A DNA stretch of 64,000 bases, from positions 1-64,000 of the forward strand of contig JAJUGJ010000005.1 in NCBI GenBank assembly GCA_029268225.1, given 5' to 3'. This stretch comes from Burkholderiales bacterium. Lineage in GTDB: Bacteria; Pseudomonadota; Gammaproteobacteria; Burkholderiales; Burkholderiaceae_C. Numbering within the stretch: the first letter of the stretch is position 1; each line of letters starts with the position of its first letter. This document shows positions 47,284 through 57,795 of the stretch, piece after piece. The translations under genes and the position numbers were made by a program. The notes beneath the pieces are model-generated. The model was not told the origin of the DNA. It made no database searches and worked only from the letters and a program-made list of their open reading frames with translations.

Positions 47284-48123
47284 TCAGGCCGCAGGGGGTA
47301 CCCAGTTGGGTTGGCGTTTCTGCATGAAGGCGCTGGTGCCTTCCTGGCCTTCTTCGCTGAGCACGGCGCGGGCGAACACCGCCGCGGCGTCGTCGATCAG
47401 GTACTCGGCCGAGGTGTGGCGGGCCCGGGCCAGCAGCAGCTTGGTTTCGGTGATGGCCTTGGGGCCGCAGGCCAGGATGCGAGACAGGGTGCGTTGCAGG
47501 GCGTCGCTCAGGCTGGCCTCGTCGGCATGCACCTCGTGCACCAGGCGGATGGTCAGGGCTTCTTGTGCATCGACCTTGGCGCCGGTCACCGACAGGCGCT
47601 TGGCCTCGGCATAGCCCAGGCGCTCGACCAGGAAAGGTGCGATCTGCGCCGGCACGATGCCCAGCGAGGTCTCGGGCAGGCGGAAGCTCACGTTGTCGCG
47701 CGCCAGGGTGACGTCGGACACGCAGGCCAGGCCGAAGCCGCCGCCCATCACGGTGCCTTCCACCACGGTGACGATGGGCAGGCTGGAGCGCGAGAAAGCC
47801 AGGCACAGTCGCCCGAAGGCCGCGTTGACAGCTTCGATCGGGTTGCGCTCGTTGACCGCCTGCCCGGCACTGAGTGCCGCCTGTTGCTGCGCCAGCTTCA
47901 TGCGTGCCTGGGCCATGTCGCCGATGTCGCCGCCGGCGCAGAAGTGGCCGCCGGCGCCGCGCAGCACCACCACGCGGGCTTGCGGGTTGCTCTCGGCCTC
48001 GGTGAGGGCTGAGAGCAGCTCCTGCACCATGGTCATGGACATCGCGTTGCGCACCTCGGGCCGGTTCAGCGTGAGGGTGCAGACGCCCTGGTCCATCCGG
48101 ACCTGAAGGGTGGTGTGGCTCAT
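47284..48123 (-). CDS. atuE: Enoyl-CoA hydratase family, isohexenylglutaconyl-CoA hydratase-like
   Basis: 279 residues from ATG 48123. Crotonase-fold blocks: the oxyanion-hole segment GGHFCAGGDIGDM and VEGTVMGGGFGLACVSDV. The Glu corresponding to rat crotonase Glu164 is present (Glu151 in LPETSLGIVPAQIAPF), while the Glu144 position is Gly131. The ETSLG..PAQIAPF block and the ending SAFMQKRQPNWVP resemble AtuE. Expected to hydrate the carboxylated product of the AtuCF enzyme. Stop lies 12 bases before atuF. Confidence 0.8.
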   Translation of the reverse strand: MSHTTLQVRMDQGVCTLTLNRPEVRNAMSMTMVQELLSALTEAESNPQARVVVLRGAGGHFCAGGDIGDMAQARMKLAQQQAALSAGQAVNERNPIEAVNAAFGRLCLAFSRSSLPIVTVVEGTVMGGGFGLACVSDVTLARDNVSFRLPETSLGIVPAQIAPFLVERLGYAEAKRLSVTGAKVDAQEALTIRLVHEVHADEASLSDALQRTLSRILACGPKAITETKLLLARARHTSAEYLIDDAAAVFARAVLSEEGQEGTSAFMQKRQPNWVPPAA

Positions 48124-48133
48124 GGTGTGATCC

Positions 48134-49288
48134 TCAGCGGGCCTTCTTGGGCAGGGTGCCTTCGAGCTTGGCGATGATGCCCAGCATGATTTCGTCGGCG
48201 CCACCGCCGATCGAGACCAGGCGGCCGTCGCGGTAGGCGCGGGCCAGCGGGTTGTCCCAGGTGAAGCCCATGCCTCCCCAGTACTGCAGGCAGCTGTCGG
48301 TCACTTCGCGGGTCAGGCGGCCGCACTTGAGCTTGGCCATCGAGGCCAGGCGGGTCACGTCCTTGCCGGCCACATAGTCTTCGACGGCGCGGTAGGTCAG
48401 CGAGCGCAGCAGCTCGACCTCGGTGCGCAGCTCGGCCAGGCGGAAGTGGATGACCTGGTTGTGGATCAGCGGGGTGCCGAAGGTGCTGCGCTCCTTGCAG
48501 TATTCGATGGTCAGGTCGATCAGGCGGTCCATCATCAGCAGCGAGTTGGCCGCACCGTACAGGCGCTCTTCCTGGAACTGCAGCATCTGCATCATGAAGC
48601 CCGTGCCTTCGATGCCGATCAGGTTGCGCTTGGGCACCCGCACGTTGTCGAAGAAGAGCTGCGCCGTGTCGGACGAGCGCATCCCCAGCTTGTCGATCTT
48701 CTGACGCTCGATGCCCTTGGCGTCCATCGGCACGATGATCAGGGACTTGTTCTCGTGGACCTTGCCTTCGGAGGTGTTGGCCAGCAGGCAGCACCAGTCG
48801 GCCTGCATGCCGTTGGTGATCCACATCTTGGAGCCGTTGATGACGTAGTCGTCGCCGTCGGACTTGGCCGTGGTCTTCAAGGCCGCCACGTCCGAGCCAC
48901 CGCCCACTTCGCTCACACCGATGCAGCCGATCATGTCGCCAGCGATCGCCGGGGCCAGGTACTCGCGCTTGAGTTCATCGGAGCCGAAACGGTGCAGGGC
49001 CGGGGTGCACATGTCCGTCTGCACGCCGATGGCCAGTGGCACGCCGCCGCAGTTGGCCACGCCCAGCGCTTCCGAGGCCACCATCGAGTACGAGAAGTCC
49101 AGGCCCATGCCACCGTAGGCGGTGTCGTACTTGATGCCCAGCAGGCCCAGGTTGCCCAGCTTCTTGAAGACGTCGTGGGCGGGGAAGTGCCCGGCCTTTT
49201 CCCATTCGTCGGAATAGGGGTTGATCTCGTTTTCGACGAAGCGCTTGACGGTGTCGCTGAGGGCGAGGTGTTCGGCGGTGAATTGCAT
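48134..49288 (-). CDS. atuD: Acyl-CoA dehydrogenase, citronellyl-CoA dehydrogenase-like
   Basis: 384 residues. Acyl-CoA dehydrogenase blocks include CIGVSEVGGGSDVAALKTTA and MWITNGMQADWCCLLANT. The position of the usual C-terminal catalytic Glu reads IGGGADEIMLG, lacking that Glu. A Glu in FQEERLYGAA sits where isovaleryl-CoA dehydrogenase keeps its base. Overall it is unlike LiuA, whose ending is IGAGTSEIRR, and resembles AtuD. Proposed reaction: citronellyl-CoA to cis-geranyl-CoA, with electrons to ETF. Confidence 0.82.
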   Translation of the reverse strand: MQFTAEHLALSDTVKRFVENEINPYSDEWEKAGHFPAHDVFKKLGNLGLLGIKYDTAYGGMGLDFSYSMVASEALGVANCGGVPLAIGVQTDMCTPALHRFGSDELKREYLAPAIAGDMIGCIGVSEVGGGSDVAALKTTAKSDGDDYVINGSKMWITNGMQADWCCLLANTSEGKVHENKSLIIVPMDAKGIERQKIDKLGMRSSDTAQLFFDNVRVPKRNLIGIEGTGFMMQMLQFQEERLYGAANSLLMMDRLIDLTIEYCKERSTFGTPLIHNQVIHFRLAELRTEVELLRSLTYRAVEDYVAGKDVTRLASMAKLKCGRLTREVTDSCLQYWGGMGFTWDNPLARAYRDGRLVSIGGGADEIMLGIIAKLEGTLPKKAR

Positions 49289-49355
49289 GAGCGGTCCTTG
49301 ATACGGCGGGTGGGGCAGACGGTGCAGAGGGGAGGGCGAGGCTGAACAGCAGGGC

Positions 49356-50969
<1,614 letters not shown>

Positions 50970-51013
50970 CTTGGTGAACCAGTCTGGAGAGGACAGGTTC
51001 ACTGTAGATTTGC

Positions 51014-51029
51014 TTGACGTTAACGTCAA
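51014..51029. promoter_or_regulatory. Palindromic operator of the atu-like operon
   Basis: TTGACGTTAACGTCAA is a perfect 16-bp palindrome, 45 bases before the atuC-like start and 149 bases before the MerR gene. It resembles the palindromes reported for LiuR-type MerR regulators. A second dyad, CTAGGTA and TACCTAG with an AAC spacer, lies at 51041-51057. Confidence 0.7.
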
Positions 51030-51177
51030 CCAAATGCTGACTAGGTAAACTACCTAGCCAGCCTTGGGCGCCGCGTCGCTACCCTTGGGAAACCTCGCTG
51101 GTTCGGCTGTCGAACGGGCGAGAAGTGTCCCGGCCCGTTAACATGGCGTCCGGAAAACGAAGTGGGGTGTTCTTGTC

Positions 51178-51690
51178 GTGGTGGGTTCCGTGAAAGCCAA
51201 AGCTGAAAATGCATCGACGTCCGAGCTCGCGCAGCGCGAGACGGGCCTGCCACCGTCTTGGGCCTTTGACGACGAGGACGACACCAGCGCCGACGCCCTG
51301 ATGGGCATCGCCGAGGTGTGTGAGCTGTACAAGGTCTCGCCCCGTGCCCTGCGTTTTTACGAAACCAAGGGCCTGCTGGCGCCGCGCCGCATCAATGGCA
51401 CCCGGGTCTACAACAAAGTGGATCGCGCCCGGCTGACCCGCATCCTGCGGGCCAAGTCGCTCGGCACCCCGTTGGCCGAGATCAAGCACTACCTGGACAT
51501 GTATGGGCAGCGCGGCGAAGGCCGCATCCAGCAGCTCACCTATGTCATCGAGAAGACCGATGCCGCCATTGCGGAACTCGAAGCCAAGCGCGCCCAGATT
51601 GACACGGCGCTGGCCGAGTTGCGCGTCATCAACGCGCGCAGCCGCCAGACCTTGGCCGAGAAGCAGCAGGAAGACGGCGAGGCGCGCTGA
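51178..51690 (+). CDS. MerR-family regulator, LiuR-like
   Basis: 170 residues from GTG 51178; GTG 51181 and an internal ATG at 51301 are alternatives, so the first ~40 residues are uncertain. The MerR winged helix is clear: MGIAEVCELYKVSPRALRFY followed by ETKGLLAPRRINGTRVY. A long C-terminal coiled coil (YVIEKTDAAIAELEAKRAQI) mediates dimerisation. It lacks the Cys cluster of metal sensors, as expected for the LiuR group that senses CoA-pathway intermediates. Divergent from the five-gene acyl-CoA operon it likely controls. Confidence 0.85.
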   Translation: MVGSVKAKAENASTSELAQRETGLPPSWAFDDEDDTSADALMGIAEVCELYKVSPRALRFYETKGLLAPRRINGTRVYNKVDRARLTRILRAKSLGTPLAEIKHYLDMYGQRGEGRIQQLTYVIEKTDAAIAELEAKRAQIDTALAELRVINARSRQTLAEKQQEDGEAR

Positions 51691-51692
51691 GT

Positions 51693-52736
51693 TCAGCGTG
51701 TCAGCGTGAAGGCCTGCCAGCGTCGCGCTTGCAGGGCCCGGTCGGCTTCCAGTGCCGTGAGCGCGGCTTCCTGTAACTGGTGCAGGGATTCCGTGGCATC
51801 GGTATACGCCGCCACCCCCATGGCCATTCCCACACCCACCTCGTCGCCGCTGGGCAGCACCAGCGGCGCAGCCACGGCGTGGGCGATGCGTCGTTGCAGG
51901 CCTTCGGCCTCGTCGTCGCCACCATGGCGCATCAGCACGCCGAAACGCGTCGGCCCCAGGCAGGCCAGCACATCGCCCAGGCGCACCTGCTGGGCCAGGC
52001 GTTGCACGGTGTCGTGCAGGGCGAGCTCGGCGGCGGCAGCACCGAAGCCGGCTTCAATGGTGTCGATCCCGTCGATGTCCAGGGCCAGCAAGGCAAAGGG
52101 CTCGCCCGTGCGCATGGCGTGGGCCAGCTCGGCTTCCAACTGCTCCTGAAACTGATCGGCTGGACGCAAACCGGGCAGCGCCGGCGCCAGGGTGGTCTGC
52201 GCCCCGTGTGGCACGAGCGCAGCGCTTGCTTGCTCGCGCAGGCGGCGCCGGTCTTGCAAGATGCGGGCGGCCACCAGGGCCAGGTCCTGCAAGCTGCGGC
52301 GCTGCGCATCGGTCCAGGGCGCCGCAGGCTGGGTGTCGAGCAAGACCAGGGTGCCCACAGCCAGGCCTTGGTCGTCGCACAGGGCCGCGCCAGCGTACAG
52401 GCGCACATGCGGCTCGCCTTGCACCAGCGGATGCTGGGCACGCGCCGGGTCGGCGCTCAGGTCTTCGACCACCAGCGGGCTCTGCGGCGAGGTCAGCACC
52501 GGTTCACACAGCGATTCGGTCCGCGCCAGCTCCGACACATCCACGCCCACCCGGGCCACAAACACCTGGTGGTCGGCCTGCATCAGGCTGATCACCGCCG
52601 CCGGCACACCAAAGCTCTGGGCGGCCACCCGCACCAGCGCATCCAGGGCCGGATCGGCCATGTCGGCCGTGCAGGCCAGGGCCGCCACAGCGGCCAGACG
52701 CTGGGCTTCGTGTTCAGGGGCGAGGTGATTCGACAT
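51693..52736 (-). CDS. GAF domain protein with degenerate GGDEF domain
   Basis: 347 residues from ATG 52736. A GAF domain (about 10-165) precedes a GGDEF-like domain (about 190-345). The active-site motif is GPTRF (261-265) in place of GGDEF, so cyclase activity is very unlikely. The I-site RxxD (RLGD, 252-255) still lies exactly five residues upstream, so the protein could bind cyclic di-GMP as an effector. Its stop almost touches the convergent MerR gene stop. Confidence 0.85.
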   Translation of the reverse strand: MSNHLAPEHEAQRLAAVAALACTADMADPALDALVRVAAQSFGVPAAVISLMQADHQVFVARVGVDVSELARTESLCEPVLTSPQSPLVVEDLSADPARAQHPLVQGEPHVRLYAGAALCDDQGLAVGTLVLLDTQPAAPWTDAQRRSLQDLALVAARILQDRRRLREQASAALVPHGAQTTLAPALPGLRPADQFQEQLEAELAHAMRTGEPFALLALDIDGIDTIEAGFGAAAAELALHDTVQRLAQQVRLGDVLACLGPTRFGVLMRHGGDDEAEGLQRRIAHAVAAPLVLPSGDEVGVGMAMGVAAYTDATESLHQLQEAALTALEADRALQARRWQAFTLTR

Positions 52737-52841
52737 GGTGCTTTCGGGCGACGCCCTGCGATGTTCGACAAGGCTTGCTGTCTGTATCGGCACTTTGGGC
52801 GCCAACCCAAGCCCTATATTGCAGGGGGTGCCAGCCCGGGC

Positions 52842-53183
52842 TCAGGCCTTCTTCAGAAACTCGGACTTCAGCGACATGCTGCCGATGCCGTCGATTTTGC
52901 AGTCCACATCGTGGTCGCCGCCCACCAGGCGGATGCTCTTGACCTTGGTGCCCTTTTTCAGCACCAGCGAGGAGCCTTTGACCTTGAGGTCCTTGATCAG
53001 GATGACGCTGTCGCCATCGGCCAACGGCGTGCCGTGCGCGTCTTTGATGACCGCGTCGGCTTCGCCGTCTTCCGCCTGGGCGGCCACGGGCCATTCATGG
53101 CCGCAATCCGGGCAGACGTAGTTGTCCCCATCCTGGTAGGTGTTCTCCATGGCGCAAACGGGGCAGGCGGGGATGGTGGACAT
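52842..53183 (-). CDS. phnA: Zinc-ribbon alkylphosphonate utilisation-like protein PhnA/YjdM
   Basis: 113 residues from ATG 53183; GAAGG precedes it. An N-terminal zinc ribbon has two Cys pairs ([10 protein letters not shown] and CPDCGHEW), followed by the PhnA domain [20 protein letters not shown] and [20 protein letters not shown]. Despite the name the biological role of YjdM/PhnA proteins is unclear, and no phosphonate gene is nearby. Confidence 0.92.
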   Translation of the reverse strand: MSTIPACPVCAMENTYQDGDNYVCPDCGHEWPVAAQAEDGEADAVIKDAHGTPLADGDSVILIKDLKVKGSSLVLKKGTKVKSIRLVGGDHDVDCKIDGIGSMSLKSEFLKKA

Positions 53184-53262
53184 GGGATTTTCCTTCTCAG
53201 AACGGGACAAAACCCCGATTGTCGCAGGGACATGCCCAGGGGCGCGCCTTTACACTGCCGCC

Positions 53263-54534
53263 ATGCCCTTTGCTTCCCTTGGTTTGACCTCTCCCCTGGT
53301 GCGCGTTGCCGCCGATCAGGGCTTCGTGCACCCCACGCCCATCCAGTCGGTCGCCATCCCGGCCATTTTGCAGGGGCGCGATGTGCTCGGTCTGGCGCAG
53401 ACGGGTTCGGGCAAGACCGCCGCCTTCGTCTTGCCGCTGCTGCAACAGGTGCTGGCCACGCGTCGCAGCACGCCACGCCGCCTGCTGGTGCTGATCCTGG
53501 TGCCCACGCGCGAACTGGCCGATCAGGTCGGTGGCGTGACCCGTGAGCTGGCCCAGGGCCTGGGCGCACCCGTCAAGGTCGTCACCGCCTTCGGCGGCGT
53601 GTCCATCAACCCGCAGATGATGGCCCTGCGCGGTGGCGCCGACATCGTCGTGGCCACACCGGGGCGCCTGCTCGACCTGGTTCAGCACAACGCCGTGCAC
53701 CTCGACGACGTGGCCGCCCTGGTGCTCGACGAGGCCGACCGTCTGCTGGACCTGGGTTTTGCCGACGAGCTGGCCGAGATCCTGGCGATGCTGCCAGCGC
53801 GCCGCCAGAGCTTGTTCTTCTCGGCCACCTTTGCCGACGAGGTGCAGGCCCTGGCTTCGGCCTTGCTGCACGACCCGCTGCGCATCGAGGTGCCGGCCGA
53901 GCCCGAGACCCGTCCGGACATCACTCAGCGCGCCATCGAGGTCGATGCCCCCCAGCGCGCCCAGCTGCTCAAGCACCTGATCCAGACCAGTGACTGGGGC
54001 GCCACCTCGCGCGTGCTGGTGTTCGCCGCCACCAAGTACGCCACCGAGCTGGTCGCGCACAAGCTGCACCGCGCGGGCATCCACGCGGCCGCCTTCCATG
54101 GCGACCTGAGCCAGGGCGCCCGCCGCGCCGTGCTCGATGCCTTCAAGGCCAGCGAGCTGCAGGTGGTCGTCGCGACCGATGTGGCCGCGCGCGGCATCGA
54201 CATTGCCGGCCTGCCGGTGGTGGTCAACTTCGACCTGCCCCGCTCGCCCGACGACTACATCCACCGCATCGGCCGCACCGGCCGGGCGGGCGCCAGCGGC
54301 CTGGCCATCAGCTTCATCACGCCCGACGCCGAGTCGCATTTCCGTCTGATCGAAAAGCGCCAGGGTCAACGCGTGCCGCGCGAACGCCTGGCTGGATTCG
54401 AGCCGGCGGCACCGGCGCCGACCGATGGCAGCGTCGTGGACGGCCCCAAGGGGCTGGACCCGAATGGTGGCATCAAGGGCAAGCGCAAGAGCAAGAAGGA
54501 CAAGCTGCGCGAAGCAGCCGCCCGAGGGGGCTGA
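53263..54534 (+). CDS. rhlE: DEAD-box ATP-dependent RNA helicase, RhlE type
   Basis: 423 residues from ATG 53263. All helicase motifs are visible in order: Q motif TPIQSVAIPA, Walker A AQTGSGKT, PTRELADQV, TPGRLLDL, VLDEADRLLD, FFSATF, LVFAATKYATE, DVAARGIDI and HRIGRTGRAG. The C-terminal tail is short and basic (GKRKSKKDKLREAA), as in RhlE. It unwinds short RNA duplexes in ribosome assembly or mRNA decay. Confidence 0.95.
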   Translation: MPFASLGLTSPLVRVAADQGFVHPTPIQSVAIPAILQGRDVLGLAQTGSGKTAAFVLPLLQQVLATRRSTPRRLLVLILVPTRELADQVGGVTRELAQGLGAPVKVVTAFGGVSINPQMMALRGGADIVVATPGRLLDLVQHNAVHLDDVAALVLDEADRLLDLGFADELAEILAMLPARRQSLFFSATFADEVQALASALLHDPLRIEVPAEPETRPDITQRAIEVDAPQRAQLLKHLIQTSDWGATSRVLVFAATKYATELVAHKLHRAGIHAAAFHGDLSQGARRAVLDAFKASELQVVVATDVAARGIDIAGLPVVVNFDLPRSPDDYIHRIGRTGRAGASGLAISFITPDAESHFRLIEKRQGQRVPRERLAGFEPAAPAPTDGSVVDGPKGLDPNGGIKGKRKSKKDKLREAAARGG

Positions 54535-54686
54535 CAGGTCGGCCGAAGTTTTTTCAACTTTTTTTCATCCGCACTGCATCTTTTTCCTGCATCCGTTCGT
54601 AGTCCCAGATGAGCGCCCGCATCGCCTCATATCGAGGCCAGGTCGCCATCCGGATCGCCCACGTTCATTCACGCAAGGAAAAAGTC

Positions 54687-55598
54687 ATGCAACACCGTTT
54701 CTCCCTCTCGCTGGCCGCCACCCTCTTGGCCTTGTCCTTCGGCGCCCAGGCCGACATGCACCGCGACACCCCGCAGCTGAGCTGTGCCAGCGGCACCGCC
54801 GGCACCCTGGCCGGCAAGAAAGCTTCTGCCGACGACAAGCTCGACGTCGTGGCCCTGACCGCCGACAGCCGTCTGGTTTGCTTCAATGAGCACAAGCCCG
54901 CCAAGGCCCGCCTGATCGGTATGGTCAACGGTCTGCAAGGTGACACCCGTCTGGTCGGCATCGACTTCCGCGTGCAAGACGGTCTGCTCTACGGCGTGGG
55001 CGATGCGGGCGGGGTCTATACCCTCAGCACTGTCAACGCGGCAGCTACCTTGGTCAACCGCCTGAGCGTGCCCCTGTCCGGCACCACCTTTGGTGTGGAC
55101 TTCAACCCCGCAGCCGACCGCCTGCGCATCGTCAGCGATGCCGGTCAGAACCTGCGCCACAACGTCAACGCCAACGGTGTGACCCTCGCCGACGGCACGC
55201 TGAACTACACCGCTGGCACCCCGGCCCAGGGCATCGTCGCCGCGGCTTACACCAACAACGACGTGAGCCCGGCCACGCCGGCGACCACCGGCACCACCCT
55301 GTTCGTGCTGGACGCCACCCAGGACCAGGTCGTGCTGCAGTCGCCGCCCAATGCCGGCTCGCTGATGGCCACCGGCAAGCTCACCGTGGACGCGTCCAGC
55401 GCCACCGGCTTCGACATCTACAGTGTGCTGCGTGACGGCATCACCGTCTCCAACCGCGCCTTGGCCACGATTCCCGCGGCCGACGGCTCGGTGGCGCTCT
55501 ACAGCGTGGACGTGCTGACCGGCAAGGCTCAGCCGCGCGGCAAGCTGGCCGCTGGCTTGAGCGTGGTCGACATCGCCGTGCCCCTGAGCCAGCACTGA
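54687..55598 (+). CDS. Secreted DUF4394 protein
   Basis: 303 residues with a signal peptide (SLAATLLALSFGAQA, cut near 22). The mature protein carries beta-propeller-like repeats characteristic of DUF4394: LIGMVNGLQGDTRLVGIDFR, GLLYGVGDAGGVYTLST, and TTFGVDFNPAADRLRIVSD. Function is unknown. An AAGGAA ribosome-binding site precedes ATG 54687. It stands directly before the ECF sigma/anti-sigma pair and may be a target or a co-regulated gene. Confidence 0.88.
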   Translation: MQHRFSLSLAATLLALSFGAQADMHRDTPQLSCASGTAGTLAGKKASADDKLDVVALTADSRLVCFNEHKPAKARLIGMVNGLQGDTRLVGIDFRVQDGLLYGVGDAGGVYTLSTVNAAATLVNRLSVPLSGTTFGVDFNPAADRLRIVSDAGQNLRHNVNANGVTLADGTLNYTAGTPAQGIVAAAYTNNDVSPATPATTGTTLFVLDATQDQVVLQSPPNAGSLMATGKLTVDASSATGFDIYSVLRDGITVSNRALATIPAADGSVALYSVDVLTGKAQPRGKLAAGLSVVDIAVPLSQH

Positions 55599-55679
55599 GT
55601 ACGGGCGCCCTCACGCGCACGCCATAATGAGGCGAGGCTGGGATTTCCGGTCTCGCCTGATTCCCCACGGATCCCGTCG

Positions 55680-56216
55680 ATGAGCCTGGATTTTGACCAT
55701 GACGCCGCCCTGGAGGCCTGTGCCCGCGGTGAGCAGTTCGCCTTGCAGGCGATCTACGAGCGCGAGTCGCGCTGGCTGCTGAGTGTGGCCATGCGCATCG
55801 TGCGAAACCGCGAGCTGGCGCACGATGTGCTGCAAGAGGCTTTTGTGCAAATCTGGCAGCGTGCCGGGACCTTCCAGCGCTCGCTCGGATCGGGCCGCGG
55901 CTGGATCTACACCATCGTGCGCCACCGGGCCTTGGACGAGGCTCGTCGCGCCGAGCGCGAAACGCCCGTGGGCGATGAGCTGACCGAACTCATCGACAGC
56001 ACCGCCTCGCACACGGATACCGCGCCTGATCTGGACGATGCATCCCTCCAGTACTGCTTGTCGCAACTGGACGATGACAAGCGCCAATGCGTGGTGGACG
56101 CCTATCTGGAAGGCTACACCCATGAGCAGATTGCCCAGCGTCGCAACCGGCCTGTGGGCACCATCAAATCCTGGGTGCGCCGCGGTCTGCTGGCCCTCAA
56201 GGAGTGCCTGACATGA
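55680..56216 (+). CDS. ECF-family RNA polymerase sigma factor
   Basis: 178 residues. Region 2 reads YERESRWLLSVAMRIVRNRE then DVLQEAFVQIWQRAG, and region 4 has YTHEQIAQRRNRPVGTIKSW followed by VRRGLLALKE. This is the minimal sigma2-sigma4 architecture. The anti-sigma gene overlaps its stop (ATGA), the usual arrangement, and the RskA-like partner suggests the SigK-like ECF group. The inducing signal is unknown. Confidence 0.93.
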   Translation: MSLDFDHDAALEACARGEQFALQAIYERESRWLLSVAMRIVRNRELAHDVLQEAFVQIWQRAGTFQRSLGSGRGWIYTIVRHRALDEARRAERETPVGDELTELIDSTASHTDTAPDLDDASLQYCLSQLDDDKRQCVVDAYLEGYTHEQIAQRRNRPVGTIKSWVRRGLLALKECLT

Positions 56217-56932
56217 ATTTGCAAGACGCACTGGAACGCACCGCCTCGGCGGGCGAGTACGTGCTCGGCACCCTGACCCCGAGCGAGCGCGACACCTTTG
56301 AAGCCCAGTTGCGCATCGACCGCGAGTTGCAGGCCGAGGTGTACGCCTGGCAGGATCGGTTCCTGAACTTTCACGCCCACACGGCGCCCATGATGGTGCG
56401 TCCCGACCTGTGGTCGCGCATCGCCCGTCGCCTGGGAACAGGGCGTCCGCCGGTGGTGATGGCGCCGGCAGCGAACGATCCGTTCTGGCGCCGCACCCGC
56501 TTTTGGCAAGTCGTCAGCGGCCTGGCCGTGGCGGCCAGCGTGGTGATGGGCACAGTGCTGGTCACCATCCGTCAGCCCGACAGCATAGTGCTCAGCGCCC
56601 GTTACCTGGCCGTGCTGCAGGCGCCCGATCGCACCACAACCTGGGTGGTGGAGGCGGCCGCGGGCGGCGACGTGCGCCTCATCCCCGTGGGCGCGATGCC
56701 CGTGGTGCCGGCCGGCAAGGCGATGGAATTCTGGACCAAGCCCGAAGGCGCTGCCGGTCCCACCTCGCTGGGCCTCGTTCAGGCGGGGCAAACCTATGTG
56801 ATCCCGGCCTCTCGCTTGCCTGCGTTGGGACAGCGACAGCTGTTCGAGCTCACGATGGAGCCGGCCAACGGCTCGCCCATCGGCCGTCCGACCGGTCCCA
56901 TCCTCGCGGTAGGCAAGGCGGTGGCGCTGTGA
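56213..56932 (+). CDS. RskA-like membrane anti-sigma factor
   Basis: 239 residues. The N-terminal cytoplasmic part (ASAGEYVLGTLTPSERDTFE) is the anti-sigma interaction region, a single membrane helix lies at about 98-118 (WQVVSGLAVAASVVMGTVLV), and the extracytoplasmic part is the RskA domain (YLAVLQAPDRTTTWVVEAAA, then FWTKPEGAAGPTSLG). It should hold the sigma factor at the membrane until released by regulated proteolysis. Confidence 0.92.
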   Translation: MNLQDALERTASAGEYVLGTLTPSERDTFEAQLRIDRELQAEVYAWQDRFLNFHAHTAPMMVRPDLWSRIARRLGTGRPPVVMAPAANDPFWRRTRFWQVVSGLAVAASVVMGTVLVTIRQPDSIVLSARYLAVLQAPDRTTTWVVEAAAGGDVRLIPVGAMPVVPAGKAMEFWTKPEGAAGPTSLGLVQAGQTYVIPASRLPALGQRQLFELTMEPANGSPIGRPTGPILAVGKAVAL

Positions 56933-56955
56933 GTGTCGCGTCGTCTGGTGCGCGT

Positions 56956-57597
56956 TCAGTCGTCCGACATCGCCCGCCAGACGATGTGAAACAGCGCGTC
57001 GAACTGGTCCACCAGCGGACGTTGCTCACCACGCACCACATGCATCAGGATGACCCGTCCGATGATGCCCATGAACACGTCCAGCAGTACCTTGGAGGAC
57101 ACGGTGTTGTTGAGCACCCCGCGCGCCTGCCCGTCTTTCAGCACGCCGCGAAACGCTCCCATCAGCTCCGGGCTTTCATAAATGCCGATCTGGTTGTGGC
57201 GTGACACCGGCACCGCCGTGAACAGCAGCAGGATCACGGCCGGGTGCTTGTCCATGTAGTCCAGCGTCACCCAGCAGGTCTTGCGCAGGCGCTCGCGCAC
57301 GTTGTCGATGCCCTGCAGGTGGTCGAGCATGCGCTCGGCCAGGCGGCCTAGCATCACGTCGAGCATCGCGTACACCAGCACCTCCTTGCTGCCGAAGTAC
57401 TTGTAGATCGTCTGCAGGGACACATGGGCCGTGCGCGCCACGTCGATCAGGCTGACCTCATGGAAGTCGCGCTGGGAGAACAGGCTCAACACCGCCTTTT
57501 CGATGCGCTGCAGCGTGTCGGTGCGCATGGTGGCGAGCATGGCGCGGCGCTCCTCGTGGGTGCGCGGCGGCGGGGCGCTGGGGGTGCTGGCGGGCAT
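56956..57597 (-). CDS. TetR-family regulator of the adjacent beta-oxidation operon
   Basis: 213 residues from ATG 57597 (a TTG six codons upstream is less likely). The DNA-binding helices read FHEVSLIDVARTAHVSLQTI followed by YKYFGSKEVLVYAML. The C-terminal ligand domain probably binds an acyl-CoA, judging by context. It is divergent from the acyl-CoA dehydrogenase operon; near-identical operators lie in front of both transcription units. Confidence 0.88.
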   Translation of the reverse strand: MPASTPSAPPPRTHEERRAMLATMRTDTLQRIEKAVLSLFSQRDFHEVSLIDVARTAHVSLQTIYKYFGSKEVLVYAMLDVMLGRLAERMLDHLQGIDNVRERLRKTCWVTLDYMDKHPAVILLLFTAVPVSRHNQIGIYESPELMGAFRGVLKDGQARGVLNNTVSSKVLLDVFMGIIGRVILMHVVRGEQRPLVDQFDALFHIVWRAMSDD

Positions 57598-57616
57598 GGG
57601 AATCCGGCTTTCCAAG

Positions 57617-57636
57617 TTGGTAATTCATCTTACCAA
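57617..57636. promoter_or_regulatory. Operator 1 (autoregulatory) for the TetR regulator
   Basis: TTGGTAA-N6-TTACCAA is a perfect 7-bp inverted repeat, 20 bases before the regulator's start codon. Its core GGTAATTCAnnTTACC recurs at 57796-57815. A further 12-bp palindrome, GAACGATCGTTC, follows at 57639-57650. Confidence 0.7.
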
Positions 57637-57795
57637 ATGAACGATCGTTCGCCGAATCAGGCCCAATCCTCTTGCCTTGCGACGCGGCCTTGATCAACAT
57701 GGATCATCTGCCGCAGACGCGATGCACAAAGGCATTCCATGCGACAGGACGACAAAATCTGTCGTCCAGGATGTCTGTTCTACGGGTTTCCACCA

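Noticed and set aside
45298-48012. A ~900-codon plus-strand frame opposite atuF and atuE
   Set aside because: Same antisense artefact. The minus strand carries intact biotin carboxylase and crotonase motifs.
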